Of a DNA stretch of 64,000 bases, positions 46,226-54,601 are shown one piece after another; the stretch's first letter is position 1; every line of letters begins with the position of its first letter. Where the stretch lies: positions 62,001-126,000 of the forward strand of contig CANQIF010000003.1 of assembly GCA_947623965.1 (NCBI GenBank). The letters run 5' to 3'. The notes below the pieces were generated by a model. That model was not told the DNA's origin, made no database searches, and worked only from the letters and a program-made list of their open reading frames with translations. Source of the stretch: an uncultured Alistipes sp. (GTDB lineage Bacteria; Bacteroidota; Bacteroidia; Bacteroidales; Rikenellaceae). The translations under genes were made by a program, and so were the position numbers.

Positions 46226-49195
46226 TCAGAATTTGAGGCGGACAGAGAGACCGTAGTAGAATTTCGGGATGCGGCTGCTGTCGAAGAGCGACGTTTCGAG
46301 CCCCGTCTGCGAGGAGCGCACCTTGCCCATCTGGTAGAAGAAATTCCGGGCGTAGAAGGTGATCGAGGCGGTGTCGCCGATCTCCTTCGTCAGGTTGAAG
46401 TTGGCGGCGTAGCAGGCCGAGATGCGGTTCTCGTCGAAATAATAGGTCGTGTTCGACTTGACCACTAACTTCGAGAGGTCCGAAAAGAGCGCCGGATCGT
46501 GCTCTTTGGCCCACAGGAACTGCTGCAGGAAGGGGATCCGCTGCTCGGGCGCATCCCAGGCGGTGTAGTACTCGGGATAGACGGCGACGCGGGCGCCACG
46601 GTTGTAGAGGCCGCCCTCCTGCGTGCCGGTGAAGTCGTCGGCCGCATCGAGCCGGTACCCCCGCAACCGGCCGTCGCCGTATTCGCTGAGGGCCTGCCGG
46701 TAGTCGTAGAGCGAACTTTCGATGCGGACCGAGAAGATCAGGCGGAGCTTCGGAATGTGCGTGACGATCGTGAAGTTGGCGTCGACCTGACTCGAGAGCG
46801 AGCCGTTGCTGGCCGTGCTCGACCCGGCATAGTAGCCGATGTATTTGTACGGGGTGCCGTCCATGGAGGCCGAAGCCTGCCCGGTCGAGGCGACGAGCGT
46901 CTCGTTCAGCCCCTTGTACCAATAGTAGCTGCCGTCGAAGCGGATGCGGGTGCGCAGGGGGCGGATCTGCGCGAAATCGACCACGACGTCGATGCCGCGG
47001 CGCTCGACCGCCGAACCGTTCGTGTATTCGGTCTGGCCGGCGAAGGCGTTGCGCTCCCGGTAGCCCAGCACCTGATCGGGGAGCGCCCCGGTGCGGTCCT
47101 TCACGGTGACGATGCCGGTCTGGCGGTCGATCGTATACTGGCGGTTCGGCGAAGGAATCGTGCACCCCGCCTCGATATCCGCCTGCGTGGTCAGCTTATA
47201 GGTATAGGGGGTGTAGTGCGTGCGGCTCATGTAGGGATGGATGGTCCTGTTGCGGAAGGCCGATACGGAGATGCGGGTCCCGGCTGCCGTCGCCTCGATG
47301 CCGATCTCGTTCTGAATCGTGTACTGCCACTTCAGACCGGCATTGCGCAGCGTCGGCGTCGGCTGCGTGTAGTAGGCGTAGAAGGTCTTGCCGTCGGCGG
47401 TCGTGCCGGGCGCGAATGCCAGCTTGTCGCTGTAGGCCGGTGCGGGATAGAGAACCGCGAAGGAGGGCTGCTTGACCGCCTTTCCCCAACCGGCGTAGAT
47501 CGCCAGGTCGCTCACCGTGCCCCGGGCCCCCTCCAGGATGCGGTATTTGGCATTTACGCGGGGCGAGAGGGTCGCCACCGTGCCGTACTCCGAACCGCGG
47601 AGGAAGGTCATGTCGGAGCGAAGCCCCGCCGTCAGGTGGAGGGAGGAGCGCTTGCCGACGGGCGTCGAGAACTTCTCCTCCACGAAGAGCGCCGCATTGT
47701 TCATGAAGGGCAGCTCGTCGTAGCGGTACTCCCGCCAGGTGGGGGCCGTGCGCCGCTCCTCGTAGAAGAGCCCGCGGCCGAGGTTGCCGCTGCCGCTGAA
47801 CTCCGCGCCCGCCAGCAGCCGGCTGCGGCGCCCGGACCAGCGCTTCGACCAGTCGGCCTTCGCCTTCACGGAGTAGGTCACAGGCTTCGAATCGGTCGAT
47901 GCGTGGACGTACCAGTAGCCCGTCGGGCCGAGGATGACGGCGGCATCGGGATTCTCCTCGTACAGCTCGCCGACGTAATAGCCGGCCGCGGTGGCGTGGA
48001 TGTAGGGCTGGGTCGAAGCGGAGCTCTTGTTGGTGTTCGTCTCGTTGAGGCGGTCGCTGTACGAGGCCGATGCCTGCAGCGAAAGGTTCGAAATCCACGG
48101 CTTGTCCAACAGCCACTCTAACTTCAGGTTGCCGCGCAGCGAACAGTCGCGCGTCTTGGTGTAGGTCTCCTGAAACTGGTCGGGGTCGGCTTTCGAATCG
48201 TAGCCGCCGAGGTTGCCGGAGAGCGAGGCCAGGAACTTCAGCGGCCGGCCCCGCCGGTCCCGGAAAGTGTTGCTGTAGGTCAGGTTCAGGTTGTTCCGGT
48301 CGTAGGCCGTAAAGGGCGAGGCGAGCGCCGTGATTGAACGGGTGTGCTCGGCGTTGATGTTGAGCGCGGCCCCCGTCCCCCACGCGAAGCCCTTGCTCAG
48401 GGCGATCTGTCTGGTCTTGGGTTCGACCATCAGCTCCACGCTCCAGGGGCTTTTGCCTTTGCGGGTGTTGATCTTCACCATGCCGTTCGAGAGATCGCCG
48501 TACTCCACCGACGGAATGCCGGTCACCACCTCGACGGATTCGATGTTCGAGGAGCCGATGCTGCGCAGGTCGGCGCCTTTCGTCTCGTTCAGGACGGCAT
48601 TGTTCTCTATACGCTGGCCGTCGATGTCGATCGCGGTGCCGAACGAGGCGTTTCCGAGTTCGCCCGCACCTCCCGCGTGGAGGGCGATGCGCTGGGCGGC
48701 GGATGCCAGATTTTGATCGCCGGAGCTCTTGCCGCCGGGGAGGAGGGCTGCGATGTGGTCCAGATTGAACATCTGGGCATGGTCGAGCGTATGGCGATCG
48801 ACTAAATAGGAGGAGGTCTGGCTCTCGGAGCGTTTTTGCGCCGTCACGACGACCTCGTCGAGCGAGAGGTTGCTCTCCTCGAGGGCGATGTCGCAGGTAT
48901 TGACGCCGCTGCGAGGGGTGATCGCAAACGTCTGGGTCCGATATCCCAGCGAAGTGCATTGCAGCGTGACCGCCACGGTATCGACATTCTGAATGGCGAA
49001 ACGCCCCTCGCCGTCGCTTACCGCCCAAAGACGGGCGCCGTCGAGGACGACGGCCGCACCCGCCACCGGCTCCGAGGTCCGGGCGTCGGTGATGCGTCCC
49101 GCAATCGACGCCCTGGATTGCGCCGGGCAGCGCACCGTGCCGCCCAACGCAGCGTATGCTGCCAGAAATAATGCTATGTAAACGCTTTTTGCCAC
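46226..49195 (-). CDS. TonB-dependent outer-membrane receptor with carboxypeptidase-like domain
   Basis: Energy-coupled importer of 989 residues. Signal peptide MAKSVYIALFLAAYAALGG; carboxypeptidase regulatory-like domain (ASIAGRITDARTSEPVAGAA); TonB-box-like region and plug (LDEVVVTAQK, then SIGSSNIESVEVVTGIPSVE); 22-strand-type barrel ending YGLSVRLKF with terminal Phe. No SusD partner gene follows, so it is not a classical glycan system. The start is a GTG at 49193-49195, the only one giving a signal peptide; the upstream open frame is non-coding. First gene of the eight-gene operon. Confidence 0.93.
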   Translation of the reverse strand: MAKSVYIALFLAAYAALGGTVRCPAQSRASIAGRITDARTSEPVAGAAVVLDGARLWAVSDGEGRFAIQNVDTVAVTLQCTSLGYRTQTFAITPRSGVNTCDIALEESNLSLDEVVVTAQKRSESQTSSYLVDRHTLDHAQMFNLDHIAALLPGGKSSGDQNLASAAQRIALHAGGAGELGNASFGTAIDIDGQRIENNAVLNETKGADLRSIGSSNIESVEVVTGIPSVEYGDLSNGMVKINTRKGKSPWSVELMVEPKTRQIALSKGFAWGTGAALNINAEHTRSITALASPFTAYDRNNLNLTYSNTFRDRRGRPLKFLASLSGNLGGYDSKADPDQFQETYTKTRDCSLRGNLKLEWLLDKPWISNLSLQASASYSDRLNETNTNKSSASTQPYIHATAAGYYVGELYEENPDAAVILGPTGYWYVHASTDSKPVTYSVKAKADWSKRWSGRRSRLLAGAEFSGSGNLGRGLFYEERRTAPTWREYRYDELPFMNNAALFVEEKFSTPVGKRSSLHLTAGLRSDMTFLRGSEYGTVATLSPRVNAKYRILEGARGTVSDLAIYAGWGKAVKQPSFAVLYPAPAYSDKLAFAPGTTADGKTFYAYYTQPTPTLRNAGLKWQYTIQNEIGIEATAAGTRISVSAFRNRTIHPYMSRTHYTPYTYKLTTQADIEAGCTIPSPNRQYTIDRQTGIVTVKDRTGALPDQVLGYRERNAFAGQTEYTNGSAVERRGIDVVVDFAQIRPLRTRIRFDGSYYWYKGLNETLVASTGQASASMDGTPYKYIGYYAGSSTASNGSLSSQVDANFTIVTHIPKLRLIFSVRIESSLYDYRQALSEYGDGRLRGYRLDAADDFTGTQEGGLYNRGARVAVYPEYYTAWDAPEQRIPFLQQFLWAKEHDPALFSDLSKLVVKSNTTYYFDENRISACYAANFNLTKEIGDTASITFYARNFFYQMGKVRSSQTGLETSLFDSSRIPKFYYGLSVRLKF

Positions 49196-49453
49196 CTTCT
49201 GTCCGCCCGTTTTCGGCGGGCTCTTTCCGAAGTGCAAAAGAACACGAAAACGACGATGCGGACAATCGCCAGTTTTGAGTATTTTGGCGCCTTCCGGCAC
49301 GGCGGCCTTACTGTTTTTAGGGGATGCGGGGGGCATCCGTTGTTCCCTGCCGGCTGCACCTGGTCCCGAGCGTCTGTCTGGGCCGGGGCGGCGTTCCCTA
49401 TAAAAAAGCGGCTGCCAGTCGGCCGCCGTGAAATAGGAACGGAAAAAACGCCG

Positions 49454-49461
49454 TATCTTTG
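49454..49461 (+). promoter_or_regulatory. -7 promoter element for flavin reductase, leaderless geometry
   Basis: TATCTTTG ends only 4 bases before the ATG at 49466, so transcription would start at or beside the start codon. Confidence 0.65.
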
Positions 49462-49465
49462 TTCC

Positions 49466-50092
49466 ATGGAAAACGAAGTGAAAACCGCGCGCGAAGCGTG
49501 GAAGCCGGGGACACTGCTCTACCCCGTGCCGGCGGTGCTGGTGAGCTGCGGGGCGGCGCCCGAGGAGTGGAACGTGCTGACGATCGCCTGGACGGGAACC
49601 GTCTGCAGCGATCCGCCGATGTGCTCCATTTCGGTGCGGCCCGAGCGGTATTCTTACGAGATCATCCGCCGCACGGGCGAGTTCGTCATCAACCTTACGA
49701 CCGTTCGGCTGGCCCGTGCGACCGACTGGTGCGGCGTGCGGTCGGGGCGCGAGCACGACAAATTCCGCGAGGCGGGGCTGACACCGCTGCAGGCCGCCTA
49801 TGTCTCGGCGCCGCTCATCGCCGAATCGCCGCTGCATATCGAGTGCCGCGTGAAGCAGGTGCTTCCGCTCGGATCGCACGATCTGTTCCTGGCCGAAGTG
49901 GTCGGCATCGAGGTAGACCCCGCCTACATCGATCCTGCGACAGGGCGGTTCGATCTGGAGCGTGCCGGGCTCCTGGCCTATGCGCACGGCGCCTATTACG
50001 AACTGGGGCGGCGGCTGGGGCAGTTCGGCTGGTCGGTTCGCAAACGGCCCGCCGTGCAGCGCCGGAAGCGGATGGGGAAGCGGGAACGGTAG
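49466..50092 (+). CDS. flavin reductase family protein
   Basis: A 208-residue FMN-binding split-barrel protein (VPAVLVSCGAAPEEWNVLTI, PPMCSISVRPERYSYEIIRR, GEFVINLTT) likely reducing flavin with NAD(P)H. The C-terminal 25 residues are basic. It is divergent from the TonB-receptor operon across 270 bases; since PepSY and flavin-linked reduction recur in iron acquisition, a joint role is possible but not shown. The frame extends upstream, but the promoter position fixes the start. Confidence 0.9.
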   Translation: MENEVKTAREAWKPGTLLYPVPAVLVSCGAAPEEWNVLTIAWTGTVCSDPPMCSISVRPERYSYEIIRRTGEFVINLTTVRLARATDWCGVRSGREHDKFREAGLTPLQAAYVSAPLIAESPLHIECRVKQVLPLGSHDLFLAEVVGIEVDPAYIDPATGRFDLERAGLLAYAHGAYYELGRRLGQFGWSVRKRPAVQRRKRMGKRER

Positions 50093-50109
50093 CGAGAGCG
50101 ATTTTTGGA

Positions 50110-50785
50110 GGTGGCTTTTGCGGGCCGCAGCTCGCTGCGGCTTCTTTCGAAGCCGCAAATGAAAAATTAGTTGCGGCAGTGAACCCGACAGCAAGCCCGC
50201 AGCCGCTGATTTTGGTGGAAATGCTCGGCGGCGGGCATGTCCTGAGTTCGGATCGGTCCGTTAGGACCGTGCGGGCCGCAGCCTCCGGCGGCGAAGGCCC
50301 GCAACTCGCGTCCCGCTCGTGCCGTCCCTCCGCAGGCTGCGACCCGAAGACGAATTAGTATTGGGTGCAGCAGCTCCTTTTAATTTTTCATTTTGAATTT
50401 TTAATTAGCAACTTCGCAAGAAGTCGCAGCAGCCCGGTCATTGGCAAGGTATTTCGCGGCAGATTTCGGTCCATCAGGACCGGCAGCCCGCAGCTGCCCC
50501 GGGCGGAGGGCTGCTCCTTTGCGTCGCAAGCCCGTCCGCTCGGCTGCGGGCTTGCTGTCAGGTTCGATCCCGCAGGGATCGGCGGGCCGCAGCCTGGGGG
50601 CGGCGGAGGCCCGCAGCTCCTTGCAGTCGTGCGCGACCTCCGCAGGCTGCGCCCCGAGCAATAATTTTGAATCTTGAATTCTGAATTTGCGGTTCCAAAT
50701 GGAACCGCAACGTGCCGTAGCCGCCACCGCGCGGAGGCCCGCGGCTCGTTGCCGAACTCGGCGTACTCCGCAGGCTGAACCCTCG
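50110..50785 (+). repeat. mosaic palindromic repeat island 10 (flavin reductase-comEC gap)
   Basis: Many variable hairpins in plus orientation: GCGGCTTCTTTCGAAGCCGC 50137-50156, CGGTCCGTTAGGACCG 50254-50269, an imperfect GCAACTTC/GAAGTCGC 50408-50427, CGGTCCATCAGGACCG 50467-50482, CGATCCCGCAGGGATCG 50565-50581 and GCGGTTCCAAATGGAACCGC 50689-50708. AT runs of both classes are present (50381-50407, 50661-50688). Confidence 0.85.
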
Positions 50786-50856
50786 AAATTTCAAACATAC
50801 CACCTCTTTGCAGAAGGGTGGACCGAACCGAAAAAACGACTTAACCCATTATCTCC

Positions 50857-52455
50857 GTGCCGCTATCCTCCATGCCGGTTCTCAAGGCGCTTGTCCCGTT
50901 CGCCTGCGGCATCGCTCTTGCCGCCTATGTCGTCCTGCCGGCATGGTTGATCGTCGCGGCCGTTGCGGGGTGCGGTGCGGCCGCCCTGCTGCTGCATCGC
51001 AGCCGCTATCTCGTCGTGTTTTTGGTGGCGGCGGGATATGGGGCGACCCTGCTCCAGCCGACCCGGCTTACGATTCCGCTCGACCGAACGACCCTCTTCG
51101 AGCTCCGGATCACGGAGCCGGCGACCGAAACGGGGGCTTTTCGCCACGCTGCGGGCCTTGTGACCGCCTGGCGCGATCCCCTTTCGGGCCGCTGGTACGG
51201 GGCCCGGTCGCTCGTACGGCTGCACGGCGACTCGCTTCTTGCCTTGGAGGCGGGCGAGCGGCTGTGCTGCCGGATGCGAATCCGGCCGATTGCGGGCGGC
51301 GCGGCGAGCTATCGCCGGTTGATGCGTCGCCGAGGATATTTCGGCAGCGGATGGCTGACCGAACGCAATCTCCTTGAACGCGAAGCGCCCCGCCGGCAAA
51401 GTTTACACCACCTCGCTTCGAATGCCCTTGCCGAGCGGCTCTCGCGGTACGGTACAACGAACGCCGGTTCGGATGCGGCCGAGCCCGATCCCGGAACAGC
51501 AGCCGCTGCAACTATCCCCGCCGCCAGCCCTGCCGCCGCCAAAGCCGCCGTCAAACCCGCCGCCAAAACCCGCTCCACCTCCGTGAAAACCCGCTCCGAT
51601 GCCGCGGCCGTGGTGCGGGCCATGACCGTCGGCGACCGCCGCGCCCTCACCCCGGCCCTGCGCGAAGCCTACGCCCGCAGCGGCATGGCCCACCTGCTGG
51701 CTGTCTCGGGGCTCCACACGGGCATCGTCTTTCTCTGCGTCCACCTGCTTTTCGGGGTGCTCGCGCTGCGGCACGGCGGCCATCGTCTGCGCGATCTGCT
51801 CGTCATCGCGGCCGTCTGGTGCTACGTGGCGGCGGCCGGTTTCCCGCCCGGTGCCGTGCGGGCCGCCGTGATGTGTTCGATGCTGCAAATCGCCCTCGCC
51901 ACCTCCTCGACCTACCGGGCCCTGAATGCCTGGGCCGCGGCGGCCCTGCTGCTGCTCGCCCTGCGCCCCGCCTGGTTGGGCGACATCAGCTTCCAGCTCT
52001 CGTTCGTCGCCGTTGCGGCGATCCTCGCCTGGGGCATCCCGCTGGCCCGCCGCTGCCGCACGGGACGGTGGTACGTCGATCGCCCCCTGCAGGCGCTGCT
52101 GGTCGGCCTCTCGGCTTCGGTAGCCACGGCACCCCTCATCTCGCACACCTTCGGCATCGTCCCTGTCGCCGGAATTCTCCTCAATTCGATTGTCGTCCTG
52201 ACGGGCACCTTCGTCGTGGCGGGCGGCCTGCTGCTGCTTCTGCTGCCGCCTCTCGGCGGGCTGCTGGCGCCTCTCGTGCTCGGAGCGGCCGAGGGACAGA
52301 ATCGGCTGGCCGGGGCGGTCGCCAGTCTCGACGGCGGGACCCTCGACGGGAGCCTTTCGACCGCGGCGACGGCGGCGATCTACCTCGGTTTTGTCGCTGC
52401 GACACTGCTCGCGTGGTCCGTCGAACCGAAAAAAAGCGTACATTTGCCCGTATGA
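50857..52455 (+). CDS. comEC: ComEC/Rec2 family DNA-uptake channel protein
   Basis: A 532-residue inner-membrane protein for passage of single-stranded DNA in natural transformation. N-terminal helices and a DUF4131-like domain (to about 195), then the competence domain with AHLLAVSGLHTGIVFL near 278-293 and many helices (FQLSFVAVAAILAWGIPLAR). The C-terminal metallo-beta-lactamase domain of long ComEC proteins is absent. Residues of about 199-248 form an Ala/Pro/Lys/Thr-rich insertion (GTAAAATIPAASPAAAKAA). The start is GTG 50857 or ATG 50872. Overlaps the next gene by 4 bases. Confidence 0.9.
   Translation: MPLSSMPVLKALVPFACGIALAAYVVLPAWLIVAAVAGCGAAALLLHRSRYLVVFLVAAGYGATLLQPTRLTIPLDRTTLFELRITEPATETGAFRHAAGLVTAWRDPLSGRWYGARSLVRLHGDSLLALEAGERLCCRMRIRPIAGGAASYRRLMRRRGYFGSGWLTERNLLEREAPRRQSLHHLASNALAERLSRYGTTNAGSDAAEPDPGTAAAATIPAASPAAAKAAVKPAAKTRSTSVKTRSDAAAVVRAMTVGDRRALTPALREAYARSGMAHLLAVSGLHTGIVFLCVHLLFGVLALRHGGHRLRDLLVIAAVWCYVAAAGFPPGAVRAAVMCSMLQIALATSSTYRALNAWAAAALLLLALRPAWLGDISFQLSFVAVAAILAWGIPLARRCRTGRWYVDRPLQALLVGLSASVATAPLISHTFGIVPVAGILLNSIVVLTGTFVVAGGLLLLLLPPLGGLLAPLVLGAAEGQNRLAGAVASLDGGTLDGSLSTAATAAIYLGFVAATLLAWSVEPKKSVHLPV
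52439..52446 (+). promoter_or_regulatory. -7-like element inside the end of comEC, leaderless geometry
   Basis: TACATTTG ends 5 bases before the methyltransferase ATG at 52452. The gene may also be translated by coupling with comEC. Confidence 0.45.
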
Positions 52456-53771
52456 TGACCTCCGAAGAGTTCCGGATGCTTTGCAGCGCCTCCGTCCGCG
52501 ACGCGATTGCTGAAAACCGCGGGCGCGACCCGCTCGCCGTGGCGCTCGACCGCCGCATTCCCGAAGCGCGGCTTGTCGCCACCCAGCTCAAATACCTCGC
52601 CCGTGCCGCGGCGAAGCTCCCGAGCTACGCCGCAGCGGGCTGCATCCTGCCGCCCCGCGCCTTCGAACAGGCGTCGAGCGAGGCCTGCGCCGCCCACAAG
52701 CCGATCGCGGGCGGCCGGCTGCTCGACCTCACCTGCGGGCTCGGGGTCGATACGCTCTTTTTGAGCCGCCGCTTCCGCGAGGTGGTCGCTCTCGAACGCG
52801 ATCCCGTGCTGGCCGACGTGGCCCGCGAGAACTTCGCGCGGCTCGGCGTCGCGAATGTCGAGGTGGTCACCGCTTCGGCCGAGGAGTTCATCGCACGCCC
52901 CGGGCTGCACTTCGACTGGATCTACGCCGACCCTGACCGCCGTTCGGCCGAGGGGCGCAAGCTGGTGCGGCTCGAAGCGTGCTCGCCCGACGTGCTGGCC
53001 CTCCGCCCCCGGCTGCGGGAGATCGCCCCGCGGCTTTGTCTGAAAAATTCACCGCTCTTCGATGTCGATGAGGCGCTGCGGCTTTTTCCCGCGAGCCGGG
53101 TCGAGGTGGTCTCGCTGGCGGGCGAGTGCAAGGAGGTGATGATCTACGACGACGGAGCGGGCCCGTCGGTAACCGCCACGGCCCTCGGGTTGGGAAGCTA
53201 TACAAGTTATCCAGCGGCCCTCGGGACGACGGCCGGAACGGAGAAGCGGGGGTGCGGAGCGCTGCATCCGGCGGGGAGGACTTCCGGTGGCGTGCCTGGA
53301 GGCGCTTTCGATGGAGGGGCCGGCGGGGTTTCCGATGAGGACTTTTGCAGGGCCCTCGGCGAGGCTCTATCCGGAGCCTCTGGCGGAGCTTCCGATGGGA
53401 CCTTCTGCGGGGTTTTCGCCCCCGACCGGTACCGCTGGCTTGTCGTTCCGGATGTCGCCCTGCAGAAGGGACGGCTTGTCCGGCGCCACTTGGCGGGCAA
53501 GGCCGACTGCTGGAGCGAAAACGGCTACGGTTTCGCGGCGGAACGCCCCGAAGGGGTGCTGGGGAGGCTGTTGGAGATCGAGCGGATCGAGCCGTTCGAT
53601 CCCCGGGCGCTTCGCCGCGAGCTGAAGGGCTGCGGCGTCGAAGTGCTCAAACGCGACTTTCCGACCCCGGTCGAGGAGTTGCGGCGCCGGCTCGGCGTGC
53701 GGGCGGGGAATGCGGCGCGGATCGCGCTGACGAAGATCGCCGGCCGCAGCTGGGTGATCTGGCTGAAATAG
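52452..53771 (+). CDS. class I SAM-dependent methyltransferase with THUMP-like domain and low-complexity insertion
   Basis: A 439-residue protein. SAM site LLDLTCGLGVDTLFL near 90-104, acidic loop VVALERDP and catalytic-loop-like YADPDRRSAEGRK near 159-170. The N-terminal helical part and C-terminal AARIALTKIAGRSWVIWL agree with a Bacteroidetes methyltransferase carrying a THUMP-like C-terminus, suggesting an RNA substrate. Residues of about 257-322 are a Gly/Ala/Ser-rich insertion (GGVPGGAFDGGAGGVSD, LSGASGGASDGTF) in front of the APDRYRWLVVPDVALQKG segment. Its start overlaps comEC. Confidence 0.85.
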   Translation: MMTSEEFRMLCSASVRDAIAENRGRDPLAVALDRRIPEARLVATQLKYLARAAAKLPSYAAAGCILPPRAFEQASSEACAAHKPIAGGRLLDLTCGLGVDTLFLSRRFREVVALERDPVLADVARENFARLGVANVEVVTASAEEFIARPGLHFDWIYADPDRRSAEGRKLVRLEACSPDVLALRPRLREIAPRLCLKNSPLFDVDEALRLFPASRVEVVSLAGECKEVMIYDDGAGPSVTATALGLGSYTSYPAALGTTAGTEKRGCGALHPAGRTSGGVPGGAFDGGAGGVSDEDFCRALGEALSGASGGASDGTFCGVFAPDRYRWLVVPDVALQKGRLVRRHLAGKADCWSENGYGFAAERPEGVLGRLLEIERIEPFDPRALRRELKGCGVEVLKRDFPTPVEELRRRLGVRAGNAARIALTKIAGRSWVIWLK

Positions 53772-53799
53772 GGAAACTTAAGATGAAGCGTGTTGCAGC

Positions 53800-54600
53800 G
53801 GTTTCGGGCGCTTCGCAAGCAGCTGCAGCCCGTTGCGCCCGTTCTGGCCGCAAATTCAGAATTACGAAATCGGGGCGCAGCCTGCGGAGCACGCTTGCGA
53901 CGTGGAGGAGCAGCGGGCCTCCGCTGCCGGGCTGCGGCCCGCTCGGTCCTGACGGACCGATTCCTGCTGCAAAACCGTCCCGCAGCCGAGCGGACGGGCT
54001 TGCGACGTAAAGGCGCAGCCCTTCGCCAGGGGGCGGCTGCGGGCTGACGGTCCTGACGGACCGATTTTGCCAGCAAGCACTTTCACCGCAATCGGTACTG
54101 TGGGCTTTGCTTCTCCGTAATGACGTCACGGCTTGGCCGCTGGCTTCTTTGTGTGGAATCGATCGCGGAGCGATGGCGGGCCGCAAGATCCCGAATGGAT
54201 AGCACGGTGTATCATCCCGGTCCGTCAGGACCGAGCGGGCCGCAGCTTCGCCCTGCGAAGGCCCGCTGCTCGCGTCCGCTATTGCGTCCGCTCGGGCAGG
54301 CGCTTCGCAAGCTGCGGCCTGAAAAACGGGGCGCATTTACTTTTGGAATTCGGCCTTGAAAAGGCCGTGCGGGCCGCAGCTTCGCCCCGCGAAGGCCCGC
54401 TGCTCGTTGCCGAATCTGCGTGCGTTCCGCAGGCCGCGGCCCGAGCAAGAATCTTGAATTCTAAATTTGCGGCTCCAGCCAGGAGCCGCAGCCGCCCCAC
54501 CCCGGGCGGAGGGCTGCATCCTCGCGCTGCTCGAAAGCAAGCCCACCGCTCGGCTGCGAGCTGCCGTAACAAAATCGATTCCGCAGGCTGCCGCCTGATA
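53800..54600. repeat. mosaic palindromic repeat island 11 (methyltransferase-yfhO gap)
   Basis: Mixed orientation. Hairpins: CGGTCCTGACGGACCG at 53944-53959 and 54048-54063, CGGTCCGTCAGGACCG at 54218-54233, CGGCCTTGAAAAGGCCG at 54351-54367, and a GCGGCTCC/GGAGCCGC stem at 54469-54489. Bases of about 54172-54383 recur almost exactly, inverted, at about 60058-60276 in island 13. Confidence 0.85.
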
Positions 54601-54601
54601 C

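Noticed and set aside
49196..50194. Upstream extension of the TonB receptor frame
   Set aside because: It overlaps the divergent flavin reductase and lacks a signal sequence; the protein begins sensibly at GTG 49193-49195.
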